From Tieghemiomyces parasiticus (Eukaryota > Kickxellomycota > Dimargaritomycetes > Dimargaritales > Dimargaritaceae): a stretch of DNA of 30,696 bases. A program made the position numbers and the translations under genes. Each line of letters opens with the position of its first letter. Within the stretch, counting starts at the first letter, position 1. Below the pieces are notes generated by a model, which saw nothing but the letters and a program-made list of their open reading frames with translations, had not been told where the DNA came from and did not search any database. Below, piece by piece: positions 1 through 11,400 of this stretch. The stretch lies in NCBI GenBank assembly GCA_027575765.1, contig JANBPT010000562.1, positions 1 through 30,696 on the forward strand, read 5' to 3'.

Positions 1-1190
1 ATTATTCTAGTTTTCACCTAGTGTTAGAAGTGGACAAAAAGGGTCAGTAGTAGATTGAATACCAGGGTGCGTAATAATCGTATTAATGATGCCGTAGTGG
101 GACCAATAGAGACGCGCCTTATATATGGCTGTGACGCCCAGAAACAAGGCCGCATATCTAGCGCACCCATATGCAAACTCTCCAAGCCACCAAATCCGCC
201 CTGCAACCTTTGGCGGGTAACAAACTGACCTCGAACCACCTAGCCTCGCACTTTATATCAATGCAGGACTCCGCCCTCCGCCTTGATCCCTCCATCTGTC
301 AATCTACTTCTCATATCGTTTAGTATTCGTAGCTCTCTTCTCTCTTACGCCTGCCGCATTCCTCATGCCCTCGCTGCGTACCGTTCGTATTCGCCGTACG
401 CTAGCCTTCGCCCTAACGCTCGTTGATTGGTTTCATCGTTGCACCTCAGTAGAAGCCATTACGACCCCCTACCTCCGCTAGTCCCCTATATCGGCACCAC
501 GATAGTATTCAATTGAGGAATGAACAGGCCAGGGGGCTTGACGTCGGCCCCTGCGCCACAGTGGAGTAAAATCGAGTTTGGACTTGTATTAAACGAGGAC
601 ATGTCGCTGCATCCCGGGCTGTGAAGGCGCAACCGTTTGTGTTTAATGTCTTAATGGGGTGGTTCCGCCAGGAAGGGACCACTAAGTGGACACTCGTGGC
701 TACTCGAAACATGACCCCACTGTAACATGAATAATATTCAGTCGCACTGCTGGGTCTACGTACTGCCCTCACCGTTTTTTTTAGAGAGCTCAAAATCTAA
801 GATCTTCAGAGTTGATTTATACAAACGATCCGATCCATTCACAGTATTTTGTCGCGGGTGCGATGTGGTACCTACGATCTCTCCCGGTCCGTACAGGCGG
901 GGTTGCAGGTTCTGCGAAATTCTAAATCATACAGCTTTGCAGGTTTATTGCAGACAGCAGGATACGTTCGATCCTGAACCATACTATCAAGTTGATAAGC
1001 AGTAGTGAGGTTGGCTAGTTGGCACAAGCTGGACTCAACCCGAAAGATCGTCGAATAGAGGACGGGCTGGTCCAAGGTGCCTCGGGCGCTAATTGACGAA
1101 TATTGTATACAAGGATAGGAGGGGGGTGCGGCCTAGGTGCAACGTCTAGGTATACCACGAGAAATGAGCACCGGACTGCGTCAGCTCTTC
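1..1190. other. Left-edge spacer without a convincing gene
   Basis: No reading frame here has a recognisable domain or the GC-ending codon pattern of the real genes in the window. The only item worth noting is a short signal-peptide-like ORF at 365-481, listed separately. I see no tRNA-like arm and no repeat family. Confidence 0.6.
365..481 (+). CDS. Short signal-peptide-like ORF, doubtful
   Basis: This is a 38-codon ORF from ATG at 365 to TAG at 479-481. The first residues are basic (MPSLRTVRIRRT) and are followed by a hydrophobic run (LAFALTLV), as in a short signal peptide. A TTTATATC box near 250-258 and a pyrimidine-rich stretch just before the ATG resemble the 5' regions of real genes in this window. 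No homology is recognised and the downstream sequence is not coding. It could be a first exon, a remnant of a dead gene, or chance. Confidence 0.2.
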   Translation: MPSLRTVRIRRTLAFALTLVDWFHRCTSVEAITTPYLR

Positions 1191-1697
1191 TCATGACGCT
1201 GCTGACTTGCGCTTATTGTACCGTGGCATCCGCTCGTACTCATTAGGCGGGGGTAGGTCGGCATTCCGACTGGAGCCGTGGTGGCGGGAGCAGCCGCTGC
1301 CATGTTCGGCGTCGGAAGCGCAGGACGAGTCGTCGGAATCGGTCTCGTCCGAGTCAGACTCGTCGAACCGGCGGGCCTTTCGGAATATACAGCACACCTT
1401 GGACTTCTTGCGGTTAAGGTCTTCATTGTCGACCACATCCACGTCCCAACGTACGCGCGGCCTCGGTTGCGAACTCGCGCCAGCGTCACCCTGGAGGTGG
1501 AGAACGCCGAGCACTTCGGGTTCGGCGTCGATGTTGGCTCTATCCTCGTGGTCTTGTTCGTGTCCGGTGATGGTCATGGTGCGGGAGCCATGGGTGGGTT
1601 GACGTTGCCGCTCGCGCGTCAGGCTGCCCGGGACATCGGCCCCGGGGGCATTCCGTGAAAACTCGTCGCGTGCGGGCAGATCGCGTATCTCGGGCAT
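1191..1697 (-). CDS. YPI1: Protein phosphatase 1 inhibitor, Ypi1/inhibitor-3 (PPP1R11) family
   Basis: Encodes 168 residues. The family is a small, largely disordered regulator of type 1 protein phosphatase (Glc7 in yeast), found mainly in the nucleus. The signature runs from residue 81: an RVRW PP1-docking motif of the RVxF class (81-84), then DVVDNEDLNRKKSKVCCIF (87-105), which is the conserved family core. A Ser/Asp-rich acidic tract follows (113-130), then a Cys/His-poor tail with a conserved-looking NEYERMPRYNKRK block near the C-terminus (152-164). The first ATG has a good context (ACCATGC). A second in-frame ATG at residue 41 (genomic 1577) has an equally good context and would remove only a poorly conserved N-terminus, so the start is the uncertain point. 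No intron is needed. The family call is firm. Confidence 0.9.
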   Translation of the reverse strand: MPEIRDLPARDEFSRNAPGADVPGSLTRERQRQPTHGSRTMTITGHEQDHEDRANIDAEPEVLGVLHLQGDAGASSQPRPRVRWDVDVVDNEDLNRKKSKVCCIFRKARRFDESDSDETDSDDSSCASDAEHGSGCSRHHGSSRNADLPPPNEYERMPRYNKRKSAAS

Positions 1698-2804
1698 GGT
1701 GAAGGGCTACGGGTGAAAGAGTGAATAAAAGCAGTGGGCAGTGGCAATGTTGAATGGGGCAAGGGCAGAATGGTCGGGAAGGTGAGGTGGGTCAGGCTTT
1801 GGGTAAAAACCGGGGTTGGGGTGGTGTCGGAAATGAACGGCGAAGGGTGAGAGAATAGTAAGGTGTTATGTCGGTTAACGAGGGTTAGCTATTGGGGAGC
1901 AGAGGCGGAGAGGGCTGGGGAGAGGGGCGTTCGGAGATTTTCGCGGGCCGTGGATAGCGAAAGTCGTACCGGTCACTTTTTATTCGCCCGTCACACGGCA
2001 CTACGTCAACGCCCGCTGCCTTGGTGCGCCGACAGCCGAGCACTCCCATTATGCCCCCTGTGCCCACCAGCGTGCCCTCCGCCACCATGCCGTGTAGTCA
2101 ACGCTGCCGTACCCTGCACCTCGGATCTCCCACCACTATTTCCTCTACTCAGGGGCGACCGGGGGGTGGTGGGCGAGGAGAGGGGCCTACTGTGATAGAT
2201 ATGGTATCTCGCCCGGCCCCAGGCGGCCCGGCTGTATCTTGCCGTCCCTACTTGTCACGTGGTCTGTAAATATCCAGAGCAGCTGACTCGCCAAGTCTCC
2301 CCAGGCCCACAGCACCCCGTCGTTTAGAGTGCCTGAAGGTATGGCCCCTGTAAATATGCAGCCCCCCCTCCCCGCATTCAGGTCCAGAGGGCGGCGGGGG
2401 TCCCGGCGTCCACGTCCTCTGCATGATGCCTTCATTTCCAAAGCGACAGTTTGACTGCTCTGCCGAGCCGGCGTCCAGGGGGAACTTGCCGCCGGAGTGG
2501 GGCCTGGGAAGGTCAACGCCACCCGACTAGTTCAGCAGCCTCTATGCGTCCACTGGGAGAGACAGCCGGCCGGTCGGTCAGCCCCGTAGGTTTGTCCCTA
2601 ACCACTCCGTCCACCCCCCCATCCCCTTCAATCCCTTCGGTGGCCCGCCTTACCTTACCCATTCTGACTGCAGTCGCCACCGTCACGCCGAACTTTGTCC
2701 CGCCGTCCCCGTCCTCGGTCGTCGTGATTCACCAACGTGGCCAGCAACTACCGCATTCCGCTCTTTCGCTCACCTCATATCCCTTCCCTAGTAACCTGCA
2801 TACC
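1698..2804. other. Divergent intergenic region between YPI1-like and ADE8-like genes
   Basis: This spacer must hold both promoters of the divergently transcribed pair. I see no clear TATA box for either gene. The stretch from about 2540 to 2804 is stop-free in the ADE8 frame and contains an in-frame ATG at 2544, so part of it could encode an N-terminal extension of about 87 residues rich in Ser, Pro and Thr. It more likely represents a pyrimidine-rich leader. Confidence 0.5.
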
Positions 2805-3437
2805 ATGCCGGCCCGCGTCGTCGTCCTAATCTCCGGCCACGGCTCAAATTTGCAGGCTATTCTGGATGCCGCCCGCTCGGGTCGCCTCGAAGGTTTAGTC
2901 GAGGTCGTCGGCGTCGTGTCCAACCGCAAGCGTGCCTACGGCCTAGAACGGGCGCGCAACTACGACGTCCCGACCGACATTTTCACCCTCGCGGCCTACC
3001 GGGAGCAAGGCAAGACCCGTGAGGATTACGACGCCGCCCTGGCCGAACGCATCCGGTCCCAATACCGCCCCGATCTGATCGTACTCGCCGGCTGGATGCA
3101 CATTTTGTCACCGGCCTTTCTGGACGCGTTTGCCAACCAGGTTATTAACCTCCATCCGGCCCTTCCGGGGCAGTTCGATGGCGCCCACGCCATTGACCGC
3201 GCCTACGAAGCCTCCCGTCGAGGGGAGATTGATCATACGGGCGTTATGGTGCACTATGTGATCCCGGCCGTCGACCAGGGTGCCCCCATCGTCACCCGGA
3301 CCGTCCCGATCTACCCGACCGACACCGTGGATACTCTCGAGGAACGGATACACTCTGTTGAGCACGATCTCCTCATTGACGGTATCATCCGCTACCTGAA
3401 CCACCGCAAGAGCGGCCCCTTTGAGCTGTCAGCGTGA
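2805..3437 (+). CDS. ADE8: Phosphoribosylglycinamide formyltransferase (GAR transformylase)
   Basis: Encodes 210 residues, the normal size for a stand-alone PurN/Ade8 enzyme, which transfers a formyl group from 10-formyl-tetrahydrofolate to GAR in step three of purine synthesis in the cytosol. The N-terminal phosphate-binding loop VVVLISGHGSNLQAIL is at 5-20. The catalytic triad of the family is present: Asn115 and His117 in VINLHPALPG (113-122) and Asp157 in VIPAVDQGAPIV (152-163). The HPALPGQFDG form of the folate-site motif is the one usually seen in fungal enzymes. The ATG at 2805 begins directly before the Rossmann strand. The frame stays open upstream to an ATG at 2544, but that sequence has no family match. 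In animals this activity is part of a trifunctional protein; its stand-alone form here fits a fungus. Confidence 0.95.
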   Translation: MPARVVVLISGHGSNLQAILDAARSGRLEGLVEVVGVVSNRKRAYGLERARNYDVPTDIFTLAAYREQGKTREDYDAALAERIRSQYRPDLIVLAGWMHILSPAFLDAFANQVINLHPALPGQFDGAHAIDRAYEASRRGEIDHTGVMVHYVIPAVDQGAPIVTRTVPIYPTDTVDTLEERIHSVEHDLLIDGIIRYLNHRKSGPFELSA

Positions 3438-5470
3438 GTGTGAAGACCGTCAGGGTCGTCACCTCACCGCTCGGCCCATAATTTAACCCGACAAGTTGCC
3501 GAAGAGCTCTCTATTAAATGAATCATATATTTCGTTAGCACTTCTACTCGACGATAGTCCGGTTTTACAAACCAAATGGCCAGTGACCCACCCGTTATCC
3601 CCCGAGCTTTAACCAGCCTCAACGATTTGTAATTGGGAAGTCTAACGCTTCGTATGTCGACCAGCGCCCGGTCTAACCCCGCTGCCCAGTAAGCAGGTAG
3701 GCAAGGCGTACAGTTCGCACATTCGCCGCCTTGTACCACCCATCTCTTCGCAAGTCGGCCGTCGAGTTATTCGCGGGGACAGGGTTACACGGCGGTGCTC
3801 TGCTCTCACACTGCCAAGTCCACCAACCCGCCTCCCCCCCTTTCTTCTTCTTCACGAGCCGCCAGCCGCTATTAGACGCTCGTGTCACTTTCCCGTCCCT
3901 TTGTTCCGCGAAAGGCTTGGTCGCGCGTCCAATATGGCCTGATACTCATCGACGGGTTCAAAATGACTCTCGACGGCCCGCAACGATGGTTTGCCATACC
4001 TGGTTGTCAGCTCGGTAGCTGGGCTGTGCAGCCTTAGGCGATCCCCTAATCTACCGCACCAATGCGCTAGATTGAAAATTGCTGTTCCGTCCTGAGGGTG
4101 CACCATGTGTCAGGTCCAGGCAAGCCACTGTATAGGGGACACCTCCTGCAAGGCTGCGCCGTTAACACATGTCAAAAGGCCAGGCCGTCTGAGGGTAGCC
4201 CGGTCCCGCCCAGTACCCTTTCTTTTCAACGTAGATGCAGTGGATCTATTTGTAAAGGCGAATCGAACCAGTGGGTCCATTTTTGAGTCGGTTCACGTAG
4301 GAGCAAGCTACGGTAAGGGCGCCGAGGTCAACCTAGCTGTATGTCTGCGCTACGGGCCCAACCCGTATAGTTCCTCGCTCCAGATCAGAAATGAGGCACA
4401 TTACATTACCACCGCTGCCAGTATATCATTATGGCGCCGACCGGCGGCTTTGCTCTGGAGCCACCTCAGCGAGGGTTAGCCGAAGATCAATGGCGTTGGC
4501 CCTACCTATCCCTGTCTTCGATCGACCCAGTAAGCATTGTCGAAGTGGCAACCCCCGTTGTGCCAGAGGGTACGTAGCTATAAAAAAACGCAGGAGGGAA
4601 CCGGAACAGAAGTGTGCTGAAAGCTGTCAGAACGTACGTGACACGGCGTCGTTGTACCACTCTCAAAGAGCGCCGCGTAGTGTGGAGTCTTTATTTGATT
4701 TATGGGTGGGGTTGGGACGGGTGGCCAGCGACACGCTAACCATCGAGGGCCTGAGCGACTAGAACCTAAGGGGAATAGTCGCCTGATTATCTAACATCTC
4801 GGCTCATGGAGGGTAGTGGTATCCGTCACGGTTTTTCGTCCAAGTCGTTAGGTACATTGAACCAGCATCTCCCTCTCTCGACTTGTGCCCTTATTCCCTG
4901 GCCCGGGGAGTACAACCAAAGCCCCACCACAGATTGCTCCCCTCGGAGGTACGGCAAAGGACGAGCACAGCCGGGCCAGGTGACCAGCGCGGCCCCATTA
5001 TCTCATCGTATGGCTCCAGCCCCACTTCTTTCTGGTCGCGTTACTTTTCTCTGGGTTCTACGCGTCCGTATATAATGCATTACGGGGGCCCTCGGCCGAA
5101 TTGTTGTCTGGCCAAAACCTATATATTTTATACCCGTATACCTCTTTATCCCCCCCCCCAGCCTCGCCCTCTGCTGCTTGGCTGTAACCCTTTCTGCTAT
5201 ATTCGGCCGCCCTTCGGCATCCTCCATTGCCGGGCCAGGCTGTAAAATTTACCCATATTGCTTACGCTTCCTTACGATCATCTCACGACCTTGCCCATTT
5301 CCTTTTACGGCCAATCCGATTACGATCTGCCCCACTATTCACTGATTTTTTTTGTAGCCTAACTCCTTGGGCCCATCCTTCTATTAGTTATACTCCTACC
5401 CACATATAATTCACGACCCGCCATCTGTCTCTATTCCTTACCTGTTCCCTCAAACTCGCCGGCAACCACG
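3438..5470. other. Intergenic region upstream of the Tag1-like gene
   Basis: About 2 kb without a supported gene. Several ORFs of 60-130 codons exist but none has a domain, a gene-like codon pattern or a credible leader. The right-hand 400 bases are T- and C-rich and carry TATA-like boxes, fitting the promoter and long leader of the gene starting at 5471. A possible polyadenylation context (TATTAAATGAA, near 3512) lies just after the ADE8-like gene. Confidence 0.5.
5120..5132 (+). promoter_or_regulatory. TATA-like core promoter of the Tag1-like gene
   Basis: The sequence TATATATTTTATA is followed by a pyrimidine-rich leader of about 330 bases that ends at the ATG at 5471. A second box (TATATAAT) lies at about 5070. 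Which one is used cannot be told from sequence. Confidence 0.4.
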
Positions 5471-8400
5471 ATGGATTCATCCCACCGGCTCAACTCTGAC
5501 CGCCACGGCGACTATGCCGCCCCCCATGACGCCGAGTACCAGCCGGGCTACACCGGTCCCAATGACCAGCACCTGCTCAACGAGGCCGAGGAACTCACTC
5601 CGGAGGAAAGCCAGGGCGCCATCCAGCCCCGCACATACAACCTCGAGCAGCGTCCCTGGTATAAACGCAAACGATTCTGGTGCGGCTGCGGCGGCGTGAC
5701 GCTTCTTCTCATTGTCGCCCTCATCTTAATTATCATTTTCGTGGTGTTTCCCAAAATGGCCGCGTCCTCGATTGACAAGGCCGACATGAAATTCCGTTCC
5801 ATCCAAATCCGCAACCCCACCGACGATACTGTAGACATGACCATGGATGCCGAGATGCTCAACACGGGGCCCTTCTCGGCTGACGTCAAGTTCACCGAGC
5901 CCGTTCAGGTCTTGTGGAAAAAGCTGCCCCTGGGCACCGTTGACATGGAACCCCTATCGATCAGTGGCGGCTCCGGCCGGCTACGCCAAACGTCCACGTT
6001 CCGTATTACGAGCCAGGAAAACTTTGGCAAGTTCGCGCAGGCCATGATGAAGGAACCCGAATTTCAGTGGACGCTCAAGACCACCTTGCATGTGTCGGCG
6101 ATGGGCCTGTCACGCGGCGGGATCCCCATGGACAAGACCGTGACGATGCAAGGGATGGGTGGGTTCAAGGACGTCGAAGTCCTGGATTTTGACTTGCCGG
6201 GAGACCACCCGGACGGCGGTATCCAACTCAACCTCCGTGCGCGCATCAGCAACCCCTCCCCGATCGGTGTTAGTCTGGGACGCCTGCAGATGGACGTCAT
6301 GTATGGTGACACGTATGTGGGGCCCGTTGAGGTGGCCAACGCCGTCGTCCAACCAGGTGATACCGAACTCACCATGGAGGGCCGAATGATCCCGCAGACT
6401 GACGAAGCCGACCTGGAACGCATGTCAGACCTCATGACCCGGTTCGTAGGCGGTCAGGAACTCGCCACGGAGGCCCGTGGAGTGGCCGTGATGCCCGATG
6501 GTGTCCACCCCGTGGGGTGGCTCACCGAGGGGATCCGCGGGATGGTGATGCAGGTGGGCCTCAAGATGCCCAACCAAATGGACTTCATCCGCGGAATCGA
6601 TATCCAGGAGATGGACATGGATATCAGCCCGGAAACCGCCTACAACCCACTCACCTCCTCCAACCGCGTCGTCGCCGAGACCAACCTGCCGTTTGGCTTT
6701 ACTATCGACGTGCACGAGGTCCGCCAGTCCATGAACCTCATGAACGACGGCAAGACCCTGGCCAGTATGTCCATCCCATTCACCCCGGCCCTTGAGAGCG
6801 ACATGAAAAACGGCGTGCTTGCGTTCGCCCTCCCGGCAAGTGAACTCCGGGTCCCTGACGACGGTCATGGCGAGTTTGACAAGTTTATCCAGAAGCTGAC
6901 GATGGCCAAGGAGGCGGACTTCGATATCGAAGGCGAGGCCGACGTACGGGCTGAGACTCCGATCGGCCTTGTGCAGCTCAGCGGTATCAAGTTCACCGTG
7001 AAGACCAGCATGGAGGGCATGGAAGGTCTGAGCTCTGTGCCCACCAAAATTGAATCATTCGAGGTGACCGGCGGTACCAAGGACGCCATGCTCCTGGACA
7101 TTGACGGTAAGTGAAAGCCGTCTGTATGTGGTGCTGGAGTAGGCCTAACCTCCTGACGAAGCTTTCGTACGGAGATGGGTGTCAGTGTGAAATTTGCCCT
7201 TAATTAACCTCCCGTCTCCACTCTGTACGTGTACCCTCCCACCTCCACACTCGCCCACCTTACAGTGTCCCTCATTAACCCTTCCAGGGTACAAATCCAC
7301 ACCGGTGACGTGCACTTCCTCATGCTGTACGAGGGAGACCGTGTGGGTAAAGTGACCCTCCCCGATCTCACGCTGCACCGCCGTGACAACCAAATTAAGG
7401 CCCGCGCGGAATTCGACCCGAACGCCAGTCCCAAGGGTAAGAAAATGCTGAGCGAGTTCATGACCGGCGACGCCGGTACCGTCGAGATTTCCGGTTTCGA
7501 AGGGTCCAGTGCCGTACCCTCGCTTAACAGCGGCATGTCCCTCGTCAAGCTCGCCAGTGCCATGCCTGGCCTCGACGCCCAGCTCGTGGAGGGTGCGTCC
7601 TTCACCGTCCTGGATGATACCGTCAAGACGCACGTGGCCCACGCTGGCGTGACCATCCTCAATCCTTTCAAGGCCGACCTGGCCATCCTCAAGATCCAGT
7701 CCAAGATCAACGCCCACGGCGCCTACCTCGGCGAGCTCGACGTCGACCTCACGAGCAATCCGTTCGTTATCCCCGGTAAAAGCAAGCAGCCAAGTCCGGA
7801 CCTTCCGTTCAAAATGAACCTGGAGCCCGAGGCCGTGGTGGGGCTCCTTCTCACCAGCGCAGGCCAAGCCAACCTCGACATCACCCCGCTCAAGGCCCTC
7901 CTGGCTATCGGGGGCCTGGGAGGCGAGACCACCGACGTGGACACCATCGACCCCGCCCTGTTTGACAACTGGAGTATGACTGAGTTCATCGAGAAGGCCA
8001 TGGGCGCCCTGACAGTAGACGTCACCATCGCCACCGTTGCCAAGGTGGGCGACTACGAAACCTCCCTCGACTTAGTCCAGCGCGGTGTCGGCTGCAACGT
8101 CGACAGCAGTATCGGCCGCCTGATCCCGATCGTGGGTGGCCCTATTGTGGCCCAGATGGTCGGTAAGGCCACCATGGAATTCGACCGGCTCTTCATTACC
8201 AACCCGACCAACGACGGCTTTGAGGTAATCATGGACGGTGCCATTCGCGGCACGGGTCCGCTCCCGGCGACCATCGATTTTATCAAGCCTGTACTGGTCA
8301 AGTGGGGCGAGATAGTGCTGGGAGAGATGACTATGGGGCAAGTCCAGGCCGTCCCGCGTGTCGGCGCTGTGCTGGACAATCACCGCGGCCAGTTCCGTAT

Positions 8401-11400
8401 CCTGGATATGGACGCCATGGCCATGTTCACTGGCGAGATGCTCAACGGTGACGGCTTTGAATGGACGATTGAGGTTCCCGAGGTCAGCGTCTCCGCACTG
8501 GGCGCCAAGTTCGAAGGTATCAGCATGACCAAGTCCGTCAGTCTGGGTGGCATGCGCGGGTTTGACGGACAGGTTGATATCCGCGGCTTCGACCTCCCGG
8601 CCAACGATCCTGCCGGCGGGATCCAGCTCAAAATCGATACGGCCCTCGGCAACCCCAGCAACATTGGGGTCGAATTAGGCGATTTGACGTTCGATATTTA
8701 CGACGAGGCGAGCGGAGTCCTGGTGGGCCCCGTCGTGGCCCAAGGGGTGTCCCTCCAACCCAAGGCCGAGAGCCTGCTCCACATGACCGGCCGCATGGTG
8801 CCGCAGCCCACACCTGAGGGTATCGCCGCCCTCTCCGCTCTCATGAACCGGTACCTTGGCGGCGAGGATAACGTCATGCGTGCCCAGGGTCGTGGATCCC
8901 GTACCCCGTCCGGGGAGAGTCCCGAATGGCTCAACGCAGCCCTCAACAACATGGCCCTCACCGTCACTCTGCCGGGTCAGCCGGCCCTCGACCTGATCCG
9001 TAGTCTGACCCTCACCCAGCTCGGTATCGCTTTCACGCCCGACACGGCCTACGCGCCCGTCAGTTCGTCGACCGGGATCGAAGCCGGCTTCGAAATGCCC
9101 TTCGGATTCCCCTTGGAAATCATCCGGATGCGCCAGTCGGTGCAGGTGTACCTCGGCGAAACCCACCTGGCCGATATGGAGATTCCCTGGACGGACGCCA
9201 CGACTGACGTCACGGCCCATACCGTCAATATGGCATTCAGTGGGGTCCCCATGGCCGTCCGCCCCGAGGCCCACGGGGCCTTTGACCAGTTCGTCCAGAC
9301 CCTCACCTTAGAGGACGCTGCGGCCATTGGAATGCGTGGTACTGCCGCCGTAGTGGCCAAGACTGCCATCGGCGACCTCGACCTGTCGGGTATCCAATTC
9401 CGCGTCGACGATATTTTCCTCCAGGGTATGAATGGGTTTGCTTCCGTGCCCATGTCCATCACCAAGATGGACGTCACGGGCGGTACCCCGGAAGCCATGA
9501 TCATCGACATTGAGGTGGTTCTCACCAACCCGAGTAATGTGGATATCAGCATCGCCGGTGATACCCGATTCGATATGTTTTTCGACGGGGCCCAGGTCGG
9601 CCGTGTCGTCCTCCCTGATCTCACCCTCCACGCCGACGATAACACCGTGACGGGTCGGGTGTACTTTGCCCCGAAAGGGGAGGCTGGCAAGGCCGCCGGG
9701 TCGAACCTGCTGGGCGCCTACATGGCGAACGCCGGTTCCAAGGTCCAAATCGCCGGCGGGAACCCTGCCACCGATATCGCCTCGCTCAACCTCGGCATGT
9801 CCCAGGTCCGCCTCGAATCTGAGATGCCTGGTCTCGACGGTGAGCTCCTTCGGTCCACCAGGTTTACCGTGACGGACGAAACCCTCAAGACGGGCATCGC
9901 CGAGGCCGGGTTTGAGCTGAACAACCCCTTTGCCGCCTCCCTGGCGATTCTTACCATGGACGCCCAGGTCATCTACCGTGGTATGGAGGTGGGTTCCATC
10001 ACGGTCGACCTGACGAAGAACCCTCTCAAGGTGGAGGGGCACTCCGTCCTCGTCAGCCCTGACCTGCCCTTTAAGATGAACCTCGAGACCAGTACCATTG
10101 TCGGTCTGATCAAGGGGAGCGCTGAGGACTCCAATGTCGACCTGGGTCCGCTCAATGAGCTGCTGGCCCTCCTCACCGACGAGCCCGCGGATACGGCGAG
10201 TGACGATGATGCGTCGGCTACCCTCCCGACCGCCCGGCCGGCCACCCTTGTCCGTCGTGACCGTGGGATCGCCCCGACCTCGCCGTCCGCCATGAACTAC
10301 CCGTCCCCCCCGCTCACGCCGACCGCCGAAAAGAAACCACGCGACGACCCCATCAGCCGCATCATCCTGGCCGCCCTGGCCAACCTCAAGGTCGAGCTGA
10401 CCCTTAAGACCGACGTGAAGGTGGGCGACTACGCGACCAGCATGGTGATGAAGCAGGATGGTATCGGCTGCGAGACCAATGACTCCGTGCTCCGCCTCAT
10501 CAACCTGATCGGCCAGCCCATCGTCAAACGTATGGTGGGCGGGGCGGCTATGGAGATTGACGCCGCCTTCATCTCCCAGATCCGACCCGACCGGTTCATG
10601 CTTCGGATGCAGGGTCGAGTGTCCGGTACGGGCCCCGTGGACGCCGAGATAACCTTCCCCACGGGTGTCAAGGTATCCTGGGAGGATTCCAAAGGCCGCT
10701 CGGTGCAGTTGGGCACCCTCATGCTCCCGACGCTGAACTCGGTCGCCCACCAGGGCGCTACCTTGGACCATGACGCCGAATTTTTGATTAGTGACGAGCG
10801 TGTGTTTGCCGGTTTCACCGAGCAGATGCTGGCCGCCGAACGGTTCGCATGGACGGTGGAGGCCCGTGACGTGTCTGTCCTGGCCATTGGGAATGAGTTC
10901 AACGACGTGGAACTCATCAAACCCATCGAGCTAGTGGGTTTCGACGGCCTCAAGGAGACCAGCGTTGAAGGCTTCGATCTACCCGGTGACCACCCCGAGG
11001 GCGGTATCATGCTGGACATTAAGGCCAGTTTCCGTAACCCCAGTAACATTGGTATCGAATTGGGCGCCGTCACATTCGAGCCCCGGTACCAGGACACTCC
11101 GCTGGGACTCGTCACCGTCCACGACTTGGTGATGCGGCCCGGGGAGACCGCCCAGATGACCATGTCCGGTCGCATGGCCCCGCAGTCCGGTGCCGAGGAC
11201 CTGGCCCGCGTCTCGGACCTCATGAGTCGGTTCATCGCGGGCCACGACGTACCTGTCACCGTGCAGGGCCGGTCGGCCCAAGCGGCCGGTCCGACGGCTG
11301 GTGAGCTGCTGCAGGTGGGCTGGCTCGACGCCGCCTTCGGACAACTCAACCTGGCCATCGCCCTCCCCGGCTCGGAAGGCATGGACATCATCGATGGTAT

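Noticed and set aside
2451..2804. N-terminal extension of the ADE8-like protein, as a targeting peptide
   Set aside because: It begins at TTG (or an ATG at 2544), is low in complexity and has no family match; the enzyme is complete from 2805.
9308..10771. 487-codon minus-strand frame, with other long antisense frames between 7145 and 12031
   Set aside because: These are shadows caused by the GC-ending codons of the Tag1-like gene, whose plus-strand repeat domains explain the sequence.
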